A stretch of 28,894 bases of DNA, from assembly GCA_938040655.1 (NCBI GenBank), contig CALHZK010000002.1:1-28894 (forward strand), written 5' to 3'. The notes beneath the pieces were generated by a model. That model did not search any database. It was given only the letters and a program-made list of their open reading frames with translations, and was not told the DNA's origin. The translations under genes and the position numbers were made by a program. Positions 15,366 through 23,573 of the stretch are shown piece after piece (position 1 is the first letter of the stretch; each line of letters starts with the position of its first letter). Source of the stretch: an uncultured Candidatus Saccharibacteria bacterium (GTDB taxonomy: Bacteria > Patescibacteriota > Saccharimonadia > Saccharimonadales > Saccharimonadaceae).

Positions 15366-15926
15366 ATGACAACCGACCCTAGCCACCCGCCCAACTCGCT
15401 GCATAGCCCAGCGCCAAAGCCGCACCAGCAATTGGCAGGCGGCGGTACGCCGTGGCGGCGCAGACTAACGGCCTGGCAGTGGCTCTTGGTGGCGGTCATT
15501 GGGCTGAGTGGGCTTAGCCTCGGTGGCTATTTGGTGTATCTCAATCTGCCAGCTGTTTCGGTGCGTATAGCGGCAATACAGGCGGGTATTCAGGCAAAAC
15601 TACCAGGGTATCAACCAGACGGGTATACGCTCGACCGATCAATCAAGACACACGATGGTCGCGTCTCGCTGACCTTTCGCTACCGTGGCGGCGGCGACAG
15701 CACGTGGTACACGATCTCGCAACAAAAAAGCAGCTGGGACTCGGCAGCGGTCAAAGAGTCCCTGACTCGCCAGCACCAAACTATCACCACTATCTTGATC
15801 AATGGATTGACCGTTTATCGTACGGACCAACTCACTACCTGGGTGAACGGCGGTATACTCTACCATATCAGTGGCCCCGCTCCACTTTCACGCCAGCAGG
15901 TCCAGCGTATTATCGCCAGCCTATGA
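15366..15926 (+). CDS. Single-pass membrane protein with DUF4367-like domain
   Basis: A 186-residue protein. Residues 1-35 are Pro-rich and basic (WRRRLTAWQW just before the membrane), and a transmembrane segment spans about residues 39-58. The extracytoplasmic part (about 75-186) matches the pattern of DUF4367 domains found in anti-sigma factors and lipoproteins: GYQPDGYTL, VSLTFRYRGG, then INGLTVYRT, WVNGGILYHISG and a closing LSRQQVQRIIASL. No cytoplasmic zinc-finger anti-sigma domain is present, so an anti-sigma role cannot be claimed. CAGGAG precedes the ATG. It is followed within 40 nt by gltX, which has its own -10 box. Confidence 0.65.
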   Translation: MTTDPSHPPNSLHSPAPKPHQQLAGGGTPWRRRLTAWQWLLVAVIGLSGLSLGGYLVYLNLPAVSVRIAAIQAGIQAKLPGYQPDGYTLDRSIKTHDGRVSLTFRYRGGGDSTWYTISQQKSSWDSAAVKESLTRQHQTITTILINGLTVYRTDQLTTWVNGGILYHISGPAPLSRQQVQRIIASL

Positions 15927-15952
15927 ATCATGTGAATGAGGCCAGGGTGGGG

Positions 15953-15958
15953 TATAAT
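15953..15958 (+). promoter_or_regulatory. -10 box for gltX
   Basis: TATAAT lies 7 nt before the ATG at 15966, predicting a leaderless gltX message. It fixes the start, since the upstream in-frame start at 15936 would lie before the promoter. Confidence 0.6.
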
Positions 15959-15965
15959 AGATAGC

Positions 15966-17414
15966 ATGACAACTATTCGTACTCGTTTTGCTCCAAGTCC
16001 GACCGGCTATATGCACATCGGTAATCTGCGAACCGCGCTGTTTGCCTGGCTGGTCGCGCGCCATCATGGTGGTCAATTTTTGCTGCGAATCGAAGATACC
16101 GACCAAGCACGCTTTGTGGAAGGCGCCGAAGCCACTATCCTCGAGACGCTCAGCTGGCTCGGCCTAGACTGGGATGAAGGCCCAACCGCCGATGGCCACG
16201 AAATTGGCGCGCATGGGCCCTACCATCAGACAGATCGCCGGGCACTCTACCAGCAGTGGGCTGAGCGCTTAGTCTCGCAGGGTCTCGCCTATGCCGACCC
16301 CTACACACCAGAAGAGGTGCAAGCTTTTCGCCAGCATGCTCATGCTGAGAAACGAGCTTTCTTATATCGTGACCACCGGCCAGCGAACCCGCCAGTGTGG
16401 GATGGTTCGCAGCCACTCCGCTTTCGCGTGCCGACAATCAAGCGCTACACCTGGCATGACCCAATTATGGGGCAGTTAAGCGCCGGGCCTGAAGCCTTGG
16501 ATGATTTTGTATTGATGAAGTCAGACGGTCTCCCGACCTACAACTTCGCCCACATTGTCGATGATTATGAAATGCAGGTCACCCATGTCATTCGCGGGTC
16601 AGAATATATCGCCAGCACACCAAAGTATCTGTCACTCTACGAGGCTCTTGGGCTAGAGCCGCCGGTACTCGCCTGTGCGCCGCACATCATGGCACCCACC
16701 GGCACCAAAAAGTTGGGGAAGCGCGACGGCGCCAAATCTGCCACCGAGTACCGCGATGAGGGGATTCTACCAGAGGCGATGATGAACTTTTTGGCACAGC
16801 TCGGCTGGAACGACGGTACAGAGCAAGAGATTTTTAGCCGCCAAGAGCTCATCGACAGCTTTCGCTTAGACCGCGTCCAAAAATCTGGTGCTCGATTTGA
16901 TGAGCAGCGCCTGCTTTGGCTCAATGGCCAGTGGATTAGGCGACTACCGCTAGATGAACTCTCTCAGCGAGTGGCTCGATTTTGGCCAGCCAGTGCTCAG
17001 CAGCACGACGAGGCGTACAAAACGCAGGTGTTGGCGCTCGTCCAGGATCGGCTTAAGACACTGGGCGATTTACCGGGGCTCACCGACTACTTCTTTGCTG
17101 AGCCAACGGTCAATAGAGATTTGCTCGCTCAGCATAAACAGCTCAAAAAACTCGCCCCCGCCGAGCAACGGCAGCTTCTCCAAGCCGCGCGCCAGGCCCT
17201 CGCTGACCTCACCACCTGGACACCAGAGGCAATCCAGCAGTGCCTTAACCAGCTACTGTGCGAGACGAGCCAGAAGCCGGCCGTTTTGTTTAGCTTGATT
17301 CGTATCGCGACCACCTGGGCTCCATTTAGCCCGCAGCTCAATGATACGCTGGCACTACTAGGCCGCCAGCGAACACTGGCACGGCTCGACCACGCTGATA
17401 CTCAGCTAGAGTAG
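15966..17414 (+). CDS. gltX: Glutamyl-tRNA synthetase
   Basis: A class I aminoacyl-tRNA synthetase that charges tRNA-Glu. The protein is 482 residues from MTTIRTRFAPSPTGYMHIGN. The HIGH-type motif is PTGYMHIGN (12-20), IEDTD is in the expected place, and the KMSKS-type motif is KKLGKRDG (248-255), with Gly instead of the usual Ser in KLSKR. The catalytic Rossmann core and the C-terminal helical anticodon-binding region are both present. Whether it also charges tRNA-Gln cannot be judged here. A tRNA-Glu(CTC) gene lies 3.3 kb downstream on the other strand. Confidence 0.96.
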   Translation: MTTIRTRFAPSPTGYMHIGNLRTALFAWLVARHHGGQFLLRIEDTDQARFVEGAEATILETLSWLGLDWDEGPTADGHEIGAHGPYHQTDRRALYQQWAERLVSQGLAYADPYTPEEVQAFRQHAHAEKRAFLYRDHRPANPPVWDGSQPLRFRVPTIKRYTWHDPIMGQLSAGPEALDDFVLMKSDGLPTYNFAHIVDDYEMQVTHVIRGSEYIASTPKYLSLYEALGLEPPVLACAPHIMAPTGTKKLGKRDGAKSATEYRDEGILPEAMMNFLAQLGWNDGTEQEIFSRQELIDSFRLDRVQKSGARFDEQRLLWLNGQWIRRLPLDELSQRVARFWPASAQQHDEAYKTQVLALVQDRLKTLGDLPGLTDYFFAEPTVNRDLLAQHKQLKKLAPAEQRQLLQAARQALADLTTWTPEAIQQCLNQLLCETSQKPAVLFSLIRIATTWAPFSPQLNDTLALLGRQRTLARLDHADTQLE

Positions 17415-17425
17415 GCCACCTCACT

Positions 17426-17454
17426 TTGCCTCGACTCGCAAGACATGCTATACT
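17426..17454 (+). promoter_or_regulatory. Promoter for the DUF3048/histidine kinase/receiver operon
   Basis: TTGCCT and TATACT are separated by 17 nt. The -10 box ends 10 nt before the ATG at 17465, giving a leader of only a few bases. The apparent TTG start at 17426 for a longer frame is in fact the -35 box. Confidence 0.65.
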
Positions 17455-17464
17455 AACCATAACC

Positions 17465-18607
17465 ATGAAAAAAATCAAACCAGCACCCCACCACACCACC
17501 GACCACCGCAGCAAACTGCAGCGGTTACGAGCCTTTGTCAATCAGCACCACTTGGCCACTACTGTGGTGTGTGGCATCGCGCTTATTTTGATCAGCGGTT
17601 CGATCACTTACTTTTTGCTTCACAAAAAACCAAACTACCGCAACATGCCACTAAGCGTCAAAAAGCAAGCGCCCAAAAAATACTATTCACCGCTGACCGG
17701 CCTGCCAGTCGCCAACCAAGCCGCCACCACACAGCCAGTCACTGCGGTGATGATCGAGAATAGCCCCAGCGCCCGGCCACAATCTGGCCTCAAAAAAGCT
17801 GGTGTCGTGTATGAGGCGGTGGCCGAAGGTGGTATCACTCGTTTCTTAGCAGTCTACCAGCACGATAAGCCAGCCCTGATCGGGCCAGTTCGTAGTCTAC
17901 GGCTCTATTATCTCAGCTGGGGTGCCCAGTATCAGGCATCGATCGCCCATGTAGGCGGCAGCCCAAATGCCCTCGCCGAGGTCCGAAACGGCAACTACCG
18001 CGATATTGACCAGTTCTTCAATGCGGGGAGCTATTGGCGAGCAAATGACCGGCGAGCTCCGCACAACATGTACACCTCTGGTGAGCGCCTCGATCAGCTG
18101 AACGCCGCCAAAGGGTACAAAGAGTCTGTCTTCCAAAGTTTTGCCCGCCAAGATCCCAAGCCAGTCACGCCGGAGAGCACCAAAAAACAGACGAAACAGC
18201 CTGCCGCACCAACTGCCAACCAGATCACCGTCAACCTAAGTAGTAATCTTTACAACACTAGCTACGTGTACGACAAGGCTGCAAATACCTATGTCCGCGC
18301 AATGGCAGGGGCACCACACACCGACCGAGAAGAGGGGCAAATTGCCCCGCATGTAGTGGTCGTACTCGAAGCACCTATCGAGCGACGGGCTGGCACCGCT
18401 GACGCCTACGAAGATGTGGTGACCACCGGTACCGGCAAAGCACACATCTTTCAAAATGGCACCGCGGTAGAAGCGACCTGGCGCAAAGAGGGCATGAGCC
18501 AGCCGCTCACCTTGGTCGATGCAGCCAACAAACCAATTGCACTCAACCGTGGCCAGACATGGATCGCCACCATCACGCCAGGGCGAGGAGGTGTGTCGTG
18601 GCAATAA
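17465..18607 (+). CDS. DUF3048 (YerB-like) membrane-anchored protein
   Basis: A 380-residue protein with a basic cytoplasmic N-terminus, one transmembrane segment at about residues 33-53 (VVCGIALILISGSITYFLL) and a large extracytoplasmic part. The N-terminal DUF3048 half is clear: SPLTGLPV, VMIENSPSARPQSGLKKAGV, VYEAVAEGGITRFLAVY and GPVRSLRLYYLSW. The C-terminal half has the matching late motifs (YVYDKAANTYVRAMAGAPHTD, read in two parts). Members are widespread in Firmicutes and CPR; their biochemical role is unknown. It overlaps the following histidine kinase gene by 10 nt, which suggests the two act together, for example as an extracytoplasmic partner of the kinase. Confidence 0.85.
   Translation: MKKIKPAPHHTTDHRSKLQRLRAFVNQHHLATTVVCGIALILISGSITYFLLHKKPNYRNMPLSVKKQAPKKYYSPLTGLPVANQAATTQPVTAVMIENSPSARPQSGLKKAGVVYEAVAEGGITRFLAVYQHDKPALIGPVRSLRLYYLSWGAQYQASIAHVGGSPNALAEVRNGNYRDIDQFFNAGSYWRANDRRAPHNMYTSGERLDQLNAAKGYKESVFQSFARQDPKPVTPESTKKQTKQPAAPTANQITVNLSSNLYNTSYVYDKAANTYVRAMAGAPHTDREEGQIAPHVVVVLEAPIERRAGTADAYEDVVTTGTGKAHIFQNGTAVEATWRKEGMSQPLTLVDAANKPIALNRGQTWIATITPGRGGVSWQ
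18585..18591 (+). promoter_or_regulatory. Ribosome binding site deciding the GTG start of histidine kinase 1
   Basis: GAGGAGG lies 6 nt before the GTG at 18598, inside the end of the DUF3048 gene. It supports GTG 18598 over the in-frame ATG at 18559. Confidence 0.75.
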
Positions 18608-20115
18608 CGCCAGGCACCAAGACGTTATCTGACTATAAACATTATTACCATCGCAGCCATATCCTGATCTGTATCGGAGTTCATGCCGTGGTCAGCCTGA
18701 GCGTCGGATTCATCCTCCAATGGGCCGGGGTGCTATCGTGGCAGTCGCCGCTCTTATGGTCGATACTGTTGCTCATCTTTTTGCTTGGGGGAGGGCTGTA
18801 TATACTACTCCTGCCTACTATGACAGAGCCGATGGATACGATGCTGACAGCACTGGCTCATAAGGTTGGTGACCCACAGGCACCGAAGCCGCCACACCCC
18901 AACGCCAAGCACTATACTCGCACTGGCTTCAGCGCAGTTTTGCAGGCGATTTACCTCTATGCTGATAGCCAGCCTCAGGCTCGGCCTGCTAGCGATATAC
19001 TCGCTGAGGCACTTGATCACACCAGCTGCGGCATTGTCGTCTTGAACCCCCAGAAGCAAATTATTGCCGCCAACAGTGCTGCCCCAGTCGTCAAAGACGC
19101 GACTGGTGAGCCATACTTGGCACTCGACTTTCTTGACGATCAGCCACTGACCGACTGGCTCGAAGCTATCGAGACAACTGCAGTCAGCGCTGAGCGGCAG
19201 TGGCGACGAATTAGCACCGACCCAGCACGCATCCAGCAAACTCGTTTTTTTGACATCACAGCCTCTTACCAGCGAGGTGCTGCCGGCGAGACGGTTATCG
19301 TGCTGTTTGATCGGTCAGACCACTACCTACCAGAAGAGGAAGATCTTAACTTCATCGCTTTCGCCGCCCATGAGCTGCGTGGGCCGGTCACCATTATCCG
19401 GGGGTATCTTGACATACTGACGCAAGAGCTGGCAGACCGACTACACGGCGATGAGCCGCAGCTACTCGAGCGACTCATCGTCTCAGCCAACCGCTTGTCG
19501 AGCTATATCAACAACATTCTCAACGTCTCGCGCTTTGACCGTCATCACTTGATCGTCCACCTCAGCGAAGATCGCCTTAGCGATATTTACGCCTCAATTG
19601 CCGATGATATGGCGCTGCGAGCTTCAACCCAGCAACGGATTCTCAATGTCTCGCTGCCAGAGAATTTACCGACGGTGGCGGCCGATCGCGGCAGTATCAG
19701 CGAGGTGATTAGCAATCTGATCGACAACGCCATCAAATATAGCTTCGAAGGTGGTGTGATATCAGTCACCGCCGCGCAAAAGGGCGAGTTCGTCGAGCTG
19801 ACTGTCCGCGACAACGGGGTTGGTATGCCACCAAATGTAGTGAAAAATCTCTTTCACAAATTTTATCGCTCACACCGTAGCCGCAAGAACGTCGCCGGCA
19901 CCGGTATCGGTTTGTATATCTGCAAGGCGTTTGTCGAGAGCCATGGCGGCTCTATCTCGGTCCGTAGCCGCGAGCACGAGGGGTCAAGCTTTTCCTTTAC
20001 CGTGCCGACCTACGCCAGTGTGCAAGACCGGCTGCTCGAAGATGGCCAGCTGAACCGCCAACTTATCCGCAAGGGCAGCGGTTGGATCAAAAATCATGCT
20101 ATGTACCGGCAATAG
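18598..20115 (+). CDS. Membrane sensor histidine kinase 1
   Basis: A 505-residue sensor kinase starting at GTG 18598. Two transmembrane helices (about 22-40 and 52-72) are joined by a short loop, so there is almost no extracytoplasmic sensor. A PAS-like region follows (about 140-235, CGIVVLNPQKQIIAANSAAP). The HisKA domain has His258 in FAAHELRGPVTIIRGY. The HATPase domain has the N box NLIDNAIKYS, G1 DNGVGMPP and G2 GTGIGLYICKAF. It should autophosphorylate on His258 and pass phosphate to the receiver encoded 12 nt downstream. A short tail after about residue 480 is basic and has no obvious fold. Confidence 0.92.
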   Translation: MAITPGTKTLSDYKHYYHRSHILICIGVHAVVSLSVGFILQWAGVLSWQSPLLWSILLLIFLLGGGLYILLLPTMTEPMDTMLTALAHKVGDPQAPKPPHPNAKHYTRTGFSAVLQAIYLYADSQPQARPASDILAEALDHTSCGIVVLNPQKQIIAANSAAPVVKDATGEPYLALDFLDDQPLTDWLEAIETTAVSAERQWRRISTDPARIQQTRFFDITASYQRGAAGETVIVLFDRSDHYLPEEEDLNFIAFAAHELRGPVTIIRGYLDILTQELADRLHGDEPQLLERLIVSANRLSSYINNILNVSRFDRHHLIVHLSEDRLSDIYASIADDMALRASTQQRILNVSLPENLPTVAADRGSISEVISNLIDNAIKYSFEGGVISVTAAQKGEFVELTVRDNGVGMPPNVVKNLFHKFYRSHRSRKNVAGTGIGLYICKAFVESHGGSISVRSREHEGSSFSFTVPTYASVQDRLLEDGQLNRQLIRKGSGWIKNHAMYRQ

Positions 20116-20127
20116 AGGGGGGTTGCG

Positions 20128-20514
20128 ATGGCGAAAATCAAGACAATTTTGTGTATCGAGGACGATCAGTTTATCGGCGAAATGTATGTCCGTAGCTTAC
20201 AAAAAGCTGGCTACGATGTCACCTGGGTAATCGATGGTGACGACGGCTTGCGGCGAGCCCGCGAGCAGCCCTTTGATCTGATTATTCTCGATCTCATGCT
20301 GCCAGAGCAGCGTGGCGACCAGATCCTTGAGGTGCTACGGCCGCTTCACAGCCAGATAGACCTTGTGCCGCACAGCAAAATCCTTATCATGACCAACTTT
20401 GAGCAAGATGACCAGGCCAAGTCAGCAATCATCCAGCGAGTTGATGGCTATCTGATCAAGGCTGATATCACCCCGCGCACATTAGTGGATATCATCGCGA
20501 CGATGGCGGGATGA
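20128..20514 (+). CDS. Stand-alone receiver-domain response regulator
   Basis: A 128-residue protein consisting only of a receiver domain. The acidic pocket is Glu11-Asp12-Asp13, the phosphoacceptor is Asp55 in IILDLMLP, and the switch residues are Thr89 and Lys111. There is no DNA-binding output domain, so it probably works by protein-protein contact or in a phosphorelay. GAGGGGGG lies just upstream of the ATG. It is co-transcribed with histidine kinase 1 and followed by a strong terminator. Confidence 0.92.
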   Translation: MAKIKTILCIEDDQFIGEMYVRSLQKAGYDVTWVIDGDDGLRRAREQPFDLIILDLMLPEQRGDQILEVLRPLHSQIDLVPHSKILIMTNFEQDDQAKSAIIQRVDGYLIKADITPRTLVDIIATMAG

Positions 20515-20522
20515 CAGCTTCC

Positions 20523-20548
20523 GCGCTATCACTAGCGCTCTTATTTAC
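20523..20548 (+). terminator. Rho-independent terminator of the DUF3048/kinase/receiver operon
   Basis: A perfect 6-bp hairpin GCGCTA-TCAC-TAGCGC is followed by TCTTATTT, 8 nt after the receiver stop codon. It closes the three-gene operon that starts at 17465. Confidence 0.7.
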
Positions 20549-20601
20549 TTCAGCTTTACTTCAGCCGCTCCAGCACACGATTACACCATCTGTCAGACAC
20601 A

Positions 20602-20634
20602 AAAAGAAACCGCCTCGATGTAGACGACGCGGTA
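20602..20634 (-). terminator. Rho-independent terminator of tRNA-Glu
   Basis: On the minus strand, ACCGC-G-TCG pairs with CGA-G-GCGGT around a 7-nt loop and is followed by TTTCTTTTT. It lies 46 nt downstream of the tRNA 3' end. Confidence 0.75.
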
Positions 20635-20679
20635 TCATATCACTCCCCACTCATCATATATAATGTTGTGATAATTACG

Positions 20680-20754
20680 TGGTGACCTCACGGGGAATCG
20701 AACCCCGATTGCCAGGATGAGAACCTGATGTCCTAACCGTTAGACGATGAGGCC
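20680..20754 (-). tRNA. tRNA-Glu (anticodon CTC)
   Basis: The minus strand reads GGCCTCA at the 5' end and TGAGGTC-A-CCA at the 3' end, with the CCA encoded. The anticodon stem TCAGG/CCTGG holds the loop TTCTCAT, giving CTC, which reads GAG. The D arm (CGTCTAACGGTTAGGAC) and T loop (GGTTCGATTCC) are standard. It occupies the 338-nt space between the first receiver gene and the second kinase gene, together with two terminators and the kinase promoter; I see nothing else there. Confidence 0.95.
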
Positions 20755-20816
20755 GCATATAATGGGACGTCGATCAGTATACTACAAAATATTCGGCCTG
20801 TCTAGCAGCCATACGG

Positions 20817-20845
20817 TTGCGCTTTTTGATCGAATCGATCATAAT
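20817..20845 (+). promoter_or_regulatory. Promoter for histidine kinase 2
   Basis: TTGCGC and CATAAT are separated by 17 nt, and the -10 box ends 7 nt before the ATG at 20853. The apparent TTG start at 20817 is the -35 box, so the true start is the ATG. Confidence 0.65.
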
Positions 20846-20852
20846 AGAGCCC

Positions 20853-22670
20853 ATGCAGCGGGAGGGCATCAGGAATTCAGAAGCATCGATTAGTTTTTGG
20901 TTGCGTCGTTTATGCGAGACGGCGCTGTTTGTCAGTGCGACAATTCTGATTTTTTATCTGTGGTCGCGGTTTTTTGGCTCAGTCTATCGGCTACAAATTG
21001 GTGAGCTACTCAGCGATGTGACCGCGCTCAGCAGCTTGGTTCTCTCGAGCAGTACGACAGTCGTCTTGCTGTGGCCGCCACAGCAGAAGCAATTGACTGT
21101 CGGTATCGGCCTGTGCCTTTTGACCTTGTTTACGCTGGGTACAATTTTTATCACGGGTGATCCACACTCAAACTTGACCACTACATGGCTGCCAGTCGGT
21201 GCCTTCGCTGGCGCGCTGAGCTGCCGCGCAGTCATTCACATCTGGAAAAAACACCCGCGAGGCGACAGCCGCGACAAAACCTATTCTGACCTCGAGAATC
21301 GGCTCTCACATGTCGAGAATAAGTCCGATATTGTCATCAACGCGATCGACGATGGCGTGTTGGCGATCGCCCAAGACGGCGCAATCGAGCTCATCAACCC
21401 ATCCGCCCAGCAAATCATCGGCTGGCAGGGCGGTGATGCCTTGGGGCTCCACTGGCAGAGTGTCATCAAGCTCGTCAACAGTGATGGCCGCGAGGCGAGC
21501 GCCTCTGACAACCCTATTGTCCAGGCACTTCGTTTTCACAAACCAACCCACTCCGACAAACTGATGATGCTGACCAGCTCTGACAAGCGAATATTGGTGT
21601 CGATTGTCTCTTCGCCGATCGGTGAGGATGAAACCAGTGATGGCGTTATCGTAGTCTTTCGTAATATCACCAAAGAGAAAGCCGAGGAGCGCCAACAGGC
21701 AGAATTTATCTCGACCGCCAGTCACGAAATGCGCAACCCAGTCGCCACTATCGAGGGCTACCTGGGGCTGGTATTAAATCCAGCGACCGCTCGTATCGAC
21801 ACCAGAGCCCGTAATTTCGTCACCAAAGCCCATGAGTCGGCCCGCCACCTGGGGCGCTTATTACAAGATCTGCTTGATGTCAGCAAGGCAGAAGATGGTC
21901 GCCTCAAGAATGAGCCACGGGTGATCAATATCAATCGCTTCACCAAGACAATCTTTGAAGGTCTCGCCCCCCTCGCCGCCGAAAAGCAGCTTCAGTATGT
22001 CTTTCGGCCGGATATCGCCCGCCAGGCAAATGATTCAGAGCGAGTCATCGACCCCGTCTACTATAGCCATGTCGACCCAGATCACCTGCGCGAGGTCATC
22101 ACCAACCTGATCGAGAACGCCATCAAGTACACTCCAGAGGGGCGGGTGGTCGTCGATGTCGCTGGCGACGATGAGCGTATTGCGATCAGCGTCGCCGATA
22201 GCGGCATCGGTATCCCTGCCGAAGATGTGCCACATTTATTCCAGAAATTCTACCGGGTTGATAACTCAGAAACTCGCGAGATCAACGGTACCGGCCTCGG
22301 CCTCTACTTATCGCGGCGGCTCGCCGAAAACATGTCAGGCAACATCCATGTGGAAAGTCAGTATAAGCGCGGGAGTATATTCAGGCTAGAAATCCCGCGA
22401 ATCAGCCACCACGACGCCATGGCCAGGCTAGATGAAGAAAAGATCCAGCGAGCTGCCAGCCAATTAGCCCAACAGTCACGATCAATCCCCGTTGTCGCTG
22501 CCGCCAACCAGCCGGCTCAGTCAACCCAGCCGTCAGCTCAACGCCCAACACCACACCAGCACGACACCTCTGGCACCACCACTACTATTGCCCATATTGA
22601 GCAGCAACTAGCACAGCGGCCACAGGCGCAAAGACGTATTGATATCGCAAAACCAGCAAATCAACCATAA
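20853..22670 (+). CDS. Membrane sensor histidine kinase 2 with PAS domain and Pro/Gln-rich tail
   Basis: A 605-residue kinase. Four hydrophobic segments (about 22-40, 56-74, 83-101 and 112-130) form an integral membrane sensor, followed by a short coiled coil and a PAS domain (about 158-275, IDDGVLAIAQDGAIELINPS). HisKA has His291 in STASHEMRNPVATIEGY. HATPase has NLIENAIKYT, DSGIGIPAEDV and GTGLGLYLSRRLAE. After about residue 515 comes a low-complexity Ala/Gln/Pro/Thr-rich tail ending with HIEQQLAQ (from residue 581), a motif also found in the tail of the receiver gene that follows. The pair almost certainly form one two-component system. Confidence 0.92.
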   Translation: MQREGIRNSEASISFWLRRLCETALFVSATILIFYLWSRFFGSVYRLQIGELLSDVTALSSLVLSSSTTVVLLWPPQQKQLTVGIGLCLLTLFTLGTIFITGDPHSNLTTTWLPVGAFAGALSCRAVIHIWKKHPRGDSRDKTYSDLENRLSHVENKSDIVINAIDDGVLAIAQDGAIELINPSAQQIIGWQGGDALGLHWQSVIKLVNSDGREASASDNPIVQALRFHKPTHSDKLMMLTSSDKRILVSIVSSPIGEDETSDGVIVVFRNITKEKAEERQQAEFISTASHEMRNPVATIEGYLGLVLNPATARIDTRARNFVTKAHESARHLGRLLQDLLDVSKAEDGRLKNEPRVININRFTKTIFEGLAPLAAEKQLQYVFRPDIARQANDSERVIDPVYYSHVDPDHLREVITNLIENAIKYTPEGRVVVDVAGDDERIAISVADSGIGIPAEDVPHLFQKFYRVDNSETREINGTGLGLYLSRRLAENMSGNIHVESQYKRGSIFRLEIPRISHHDAMARLDEEKIQRAASQLAQQSRSIPVVAAANQPAQSTQPSAQRPTPHQHDTSGTTTTIAHIEQQLAQRPQAQRRIDIAKPANQP

Positions 22671-22699
22671 GGGGTATAGATTTTTCGTCAGTCTTTCAG

Positions 22700-22705
22700 T
22701 ATAGT
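22700..22705 (+). promoter_or_regulatory. Possible -10 box for response regulator 2
   Basis: TATAGT lies 18 nt before the ATG at 22724, with GAGG at 22715 as a possible ribosome binding site. No clear -35 is visible. The regulator might also be co-transcribed with the kinase, whose stop is 53 nt upstream of the ATG. Confidence 0.3.
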
Positions 22706-22723
22706 AAGAGGCACGAGGTAACT

Positions 22724-23554
22724 ATGACGAAAATTTTACTAGTAGAAGATGACAAAAACTTACGTGAAATCTATGGTGTTCGCTTGCTGGCTGAGGGGTA
22801 TGACATCGTGTCCGCTGGCGACGGCGAAGAAGCGCTGGCCATGGCGATCAAAGAGCGCCCGGCCTTGATTTTGAGCGACGTCATGATGCCAAAAATCTCT
22901 GGCTTCGACATGCTTGACATTCTTCGCTCGACCACCGAAACTCGTGATGTCAAAGTTATCATGATGACCGCGCTATCGTCTGACGACCAGCGCCACCGTA
23001 GCGAGGTTTTGGGGGCAGACCGCTACTTGGTGAAATCGCAAGTCGGGATTGAAGATGTCGTCCGAACCGTCCACGACGTGCTGGGCGATGCACCAGCACC
23101 CGTATCAGCACCAGCCGACGACAGCTCATCGCCACTGCCTCAGCCAACATCACCAGCTCAGCCACCACGACCAGCAAGGGCTAATGACCGAGTGATCCAG
23201 CCGCTCGAGCCAGCCCAGACCAACCAACCACCTATCAGCATCCAAATAGAGCAAGAACTTGCCCAGCCTGCGCCACAAAACCAACCAACAGTGGCGCCCG
23301 TGGGCGGCGCCTCAATCATCGGTGGGGCATCAATCGTTGCCGAGCCGTCTGGTGAGCGAATCGACCCAGCGCTGACTATCCCAGATAGGCCAGCCTATCA
23401 ACCAACTACCCAACCAGCCACGACGCCAGCACCAGAGGCTATGGCGTTTGAGGCCACGCCGGCACCAACACCACCAGCTCAGCCAACTGCCGACGCCCAG
23501 CCAATGCCGACTGCGCCGCCGCACCCACAACCCTCACCATTTGACATAACCTAA
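22724..23554 (+). CDS. Receiver-domain response regulator with long Pro/Ala/Gln-rich tail
   Basis: A 276-residue protein. The receiver domain (1-120) has Glu8-Asp9-Asp10, phosphoacceptor Asp52 in LSDVMMPKISG, Thr82 and Lys104. Residues 122-276 are a low-complexity Pro/Ala/Gln/Thr tail without a recognisable DNA-binding domain. Within the tail, IEQELAQ (175-181) closely matches IEQQLAQ at the end of the neighbouring kinase, and GGASIIGGASIV (195-206) is a short internal repeat. The protein probably signals through protein contacts. The alternative, that the tail is a disordered spacer of no function, cannot be excluded. Confidence 0.9.
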   Translation: MTKILLVEDDKNLREIYGVRLLAEGYDIVSAGDGEEALAMAIKERPALILSDVMMPKISGFDMLDILRSTTETRDVKVIMMTALSSDDQRHRSEVLGADRYLVKSQVGIEDVVRTVHDVLGDAPAPVSAPADDSSSPLPQPTSPAQPPRPARANDRVIQPLEPAQTNQPPISIQIEQELAQPAPQNQPTVAPVGGASIIGGASIVAEPSGERIDPALTIPDRPAYQPTTQPATTPAPEAMAFEATPAPTPPAQPTADAQPMPTAPPHPQPSPFDIT

Positions 23555-23573
23555 TAAAAAATGTGTTCATATT

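Noticed and set aside
18559..18597. ATG 18559 as the start of histidine kinase 1
   Set aside because: It gives a His/Arg-rich leader overlapping DUF3048 and lacks an SD; GTG 18598 has a strong SD.
20544..20565. Tandem TTTACTTCAGC repeat after the receiver terminator
   Set aside because: Only two 11-bp copies, too short to call a repeat element, and no associated structure.
20817..20852. TTG start extending histidine kinase 2 by 12 residues
   Set aside because: The TTG is part of a -35 box spaced 17 nt from CATAAT, so this stretch is upstream of the transcript start.
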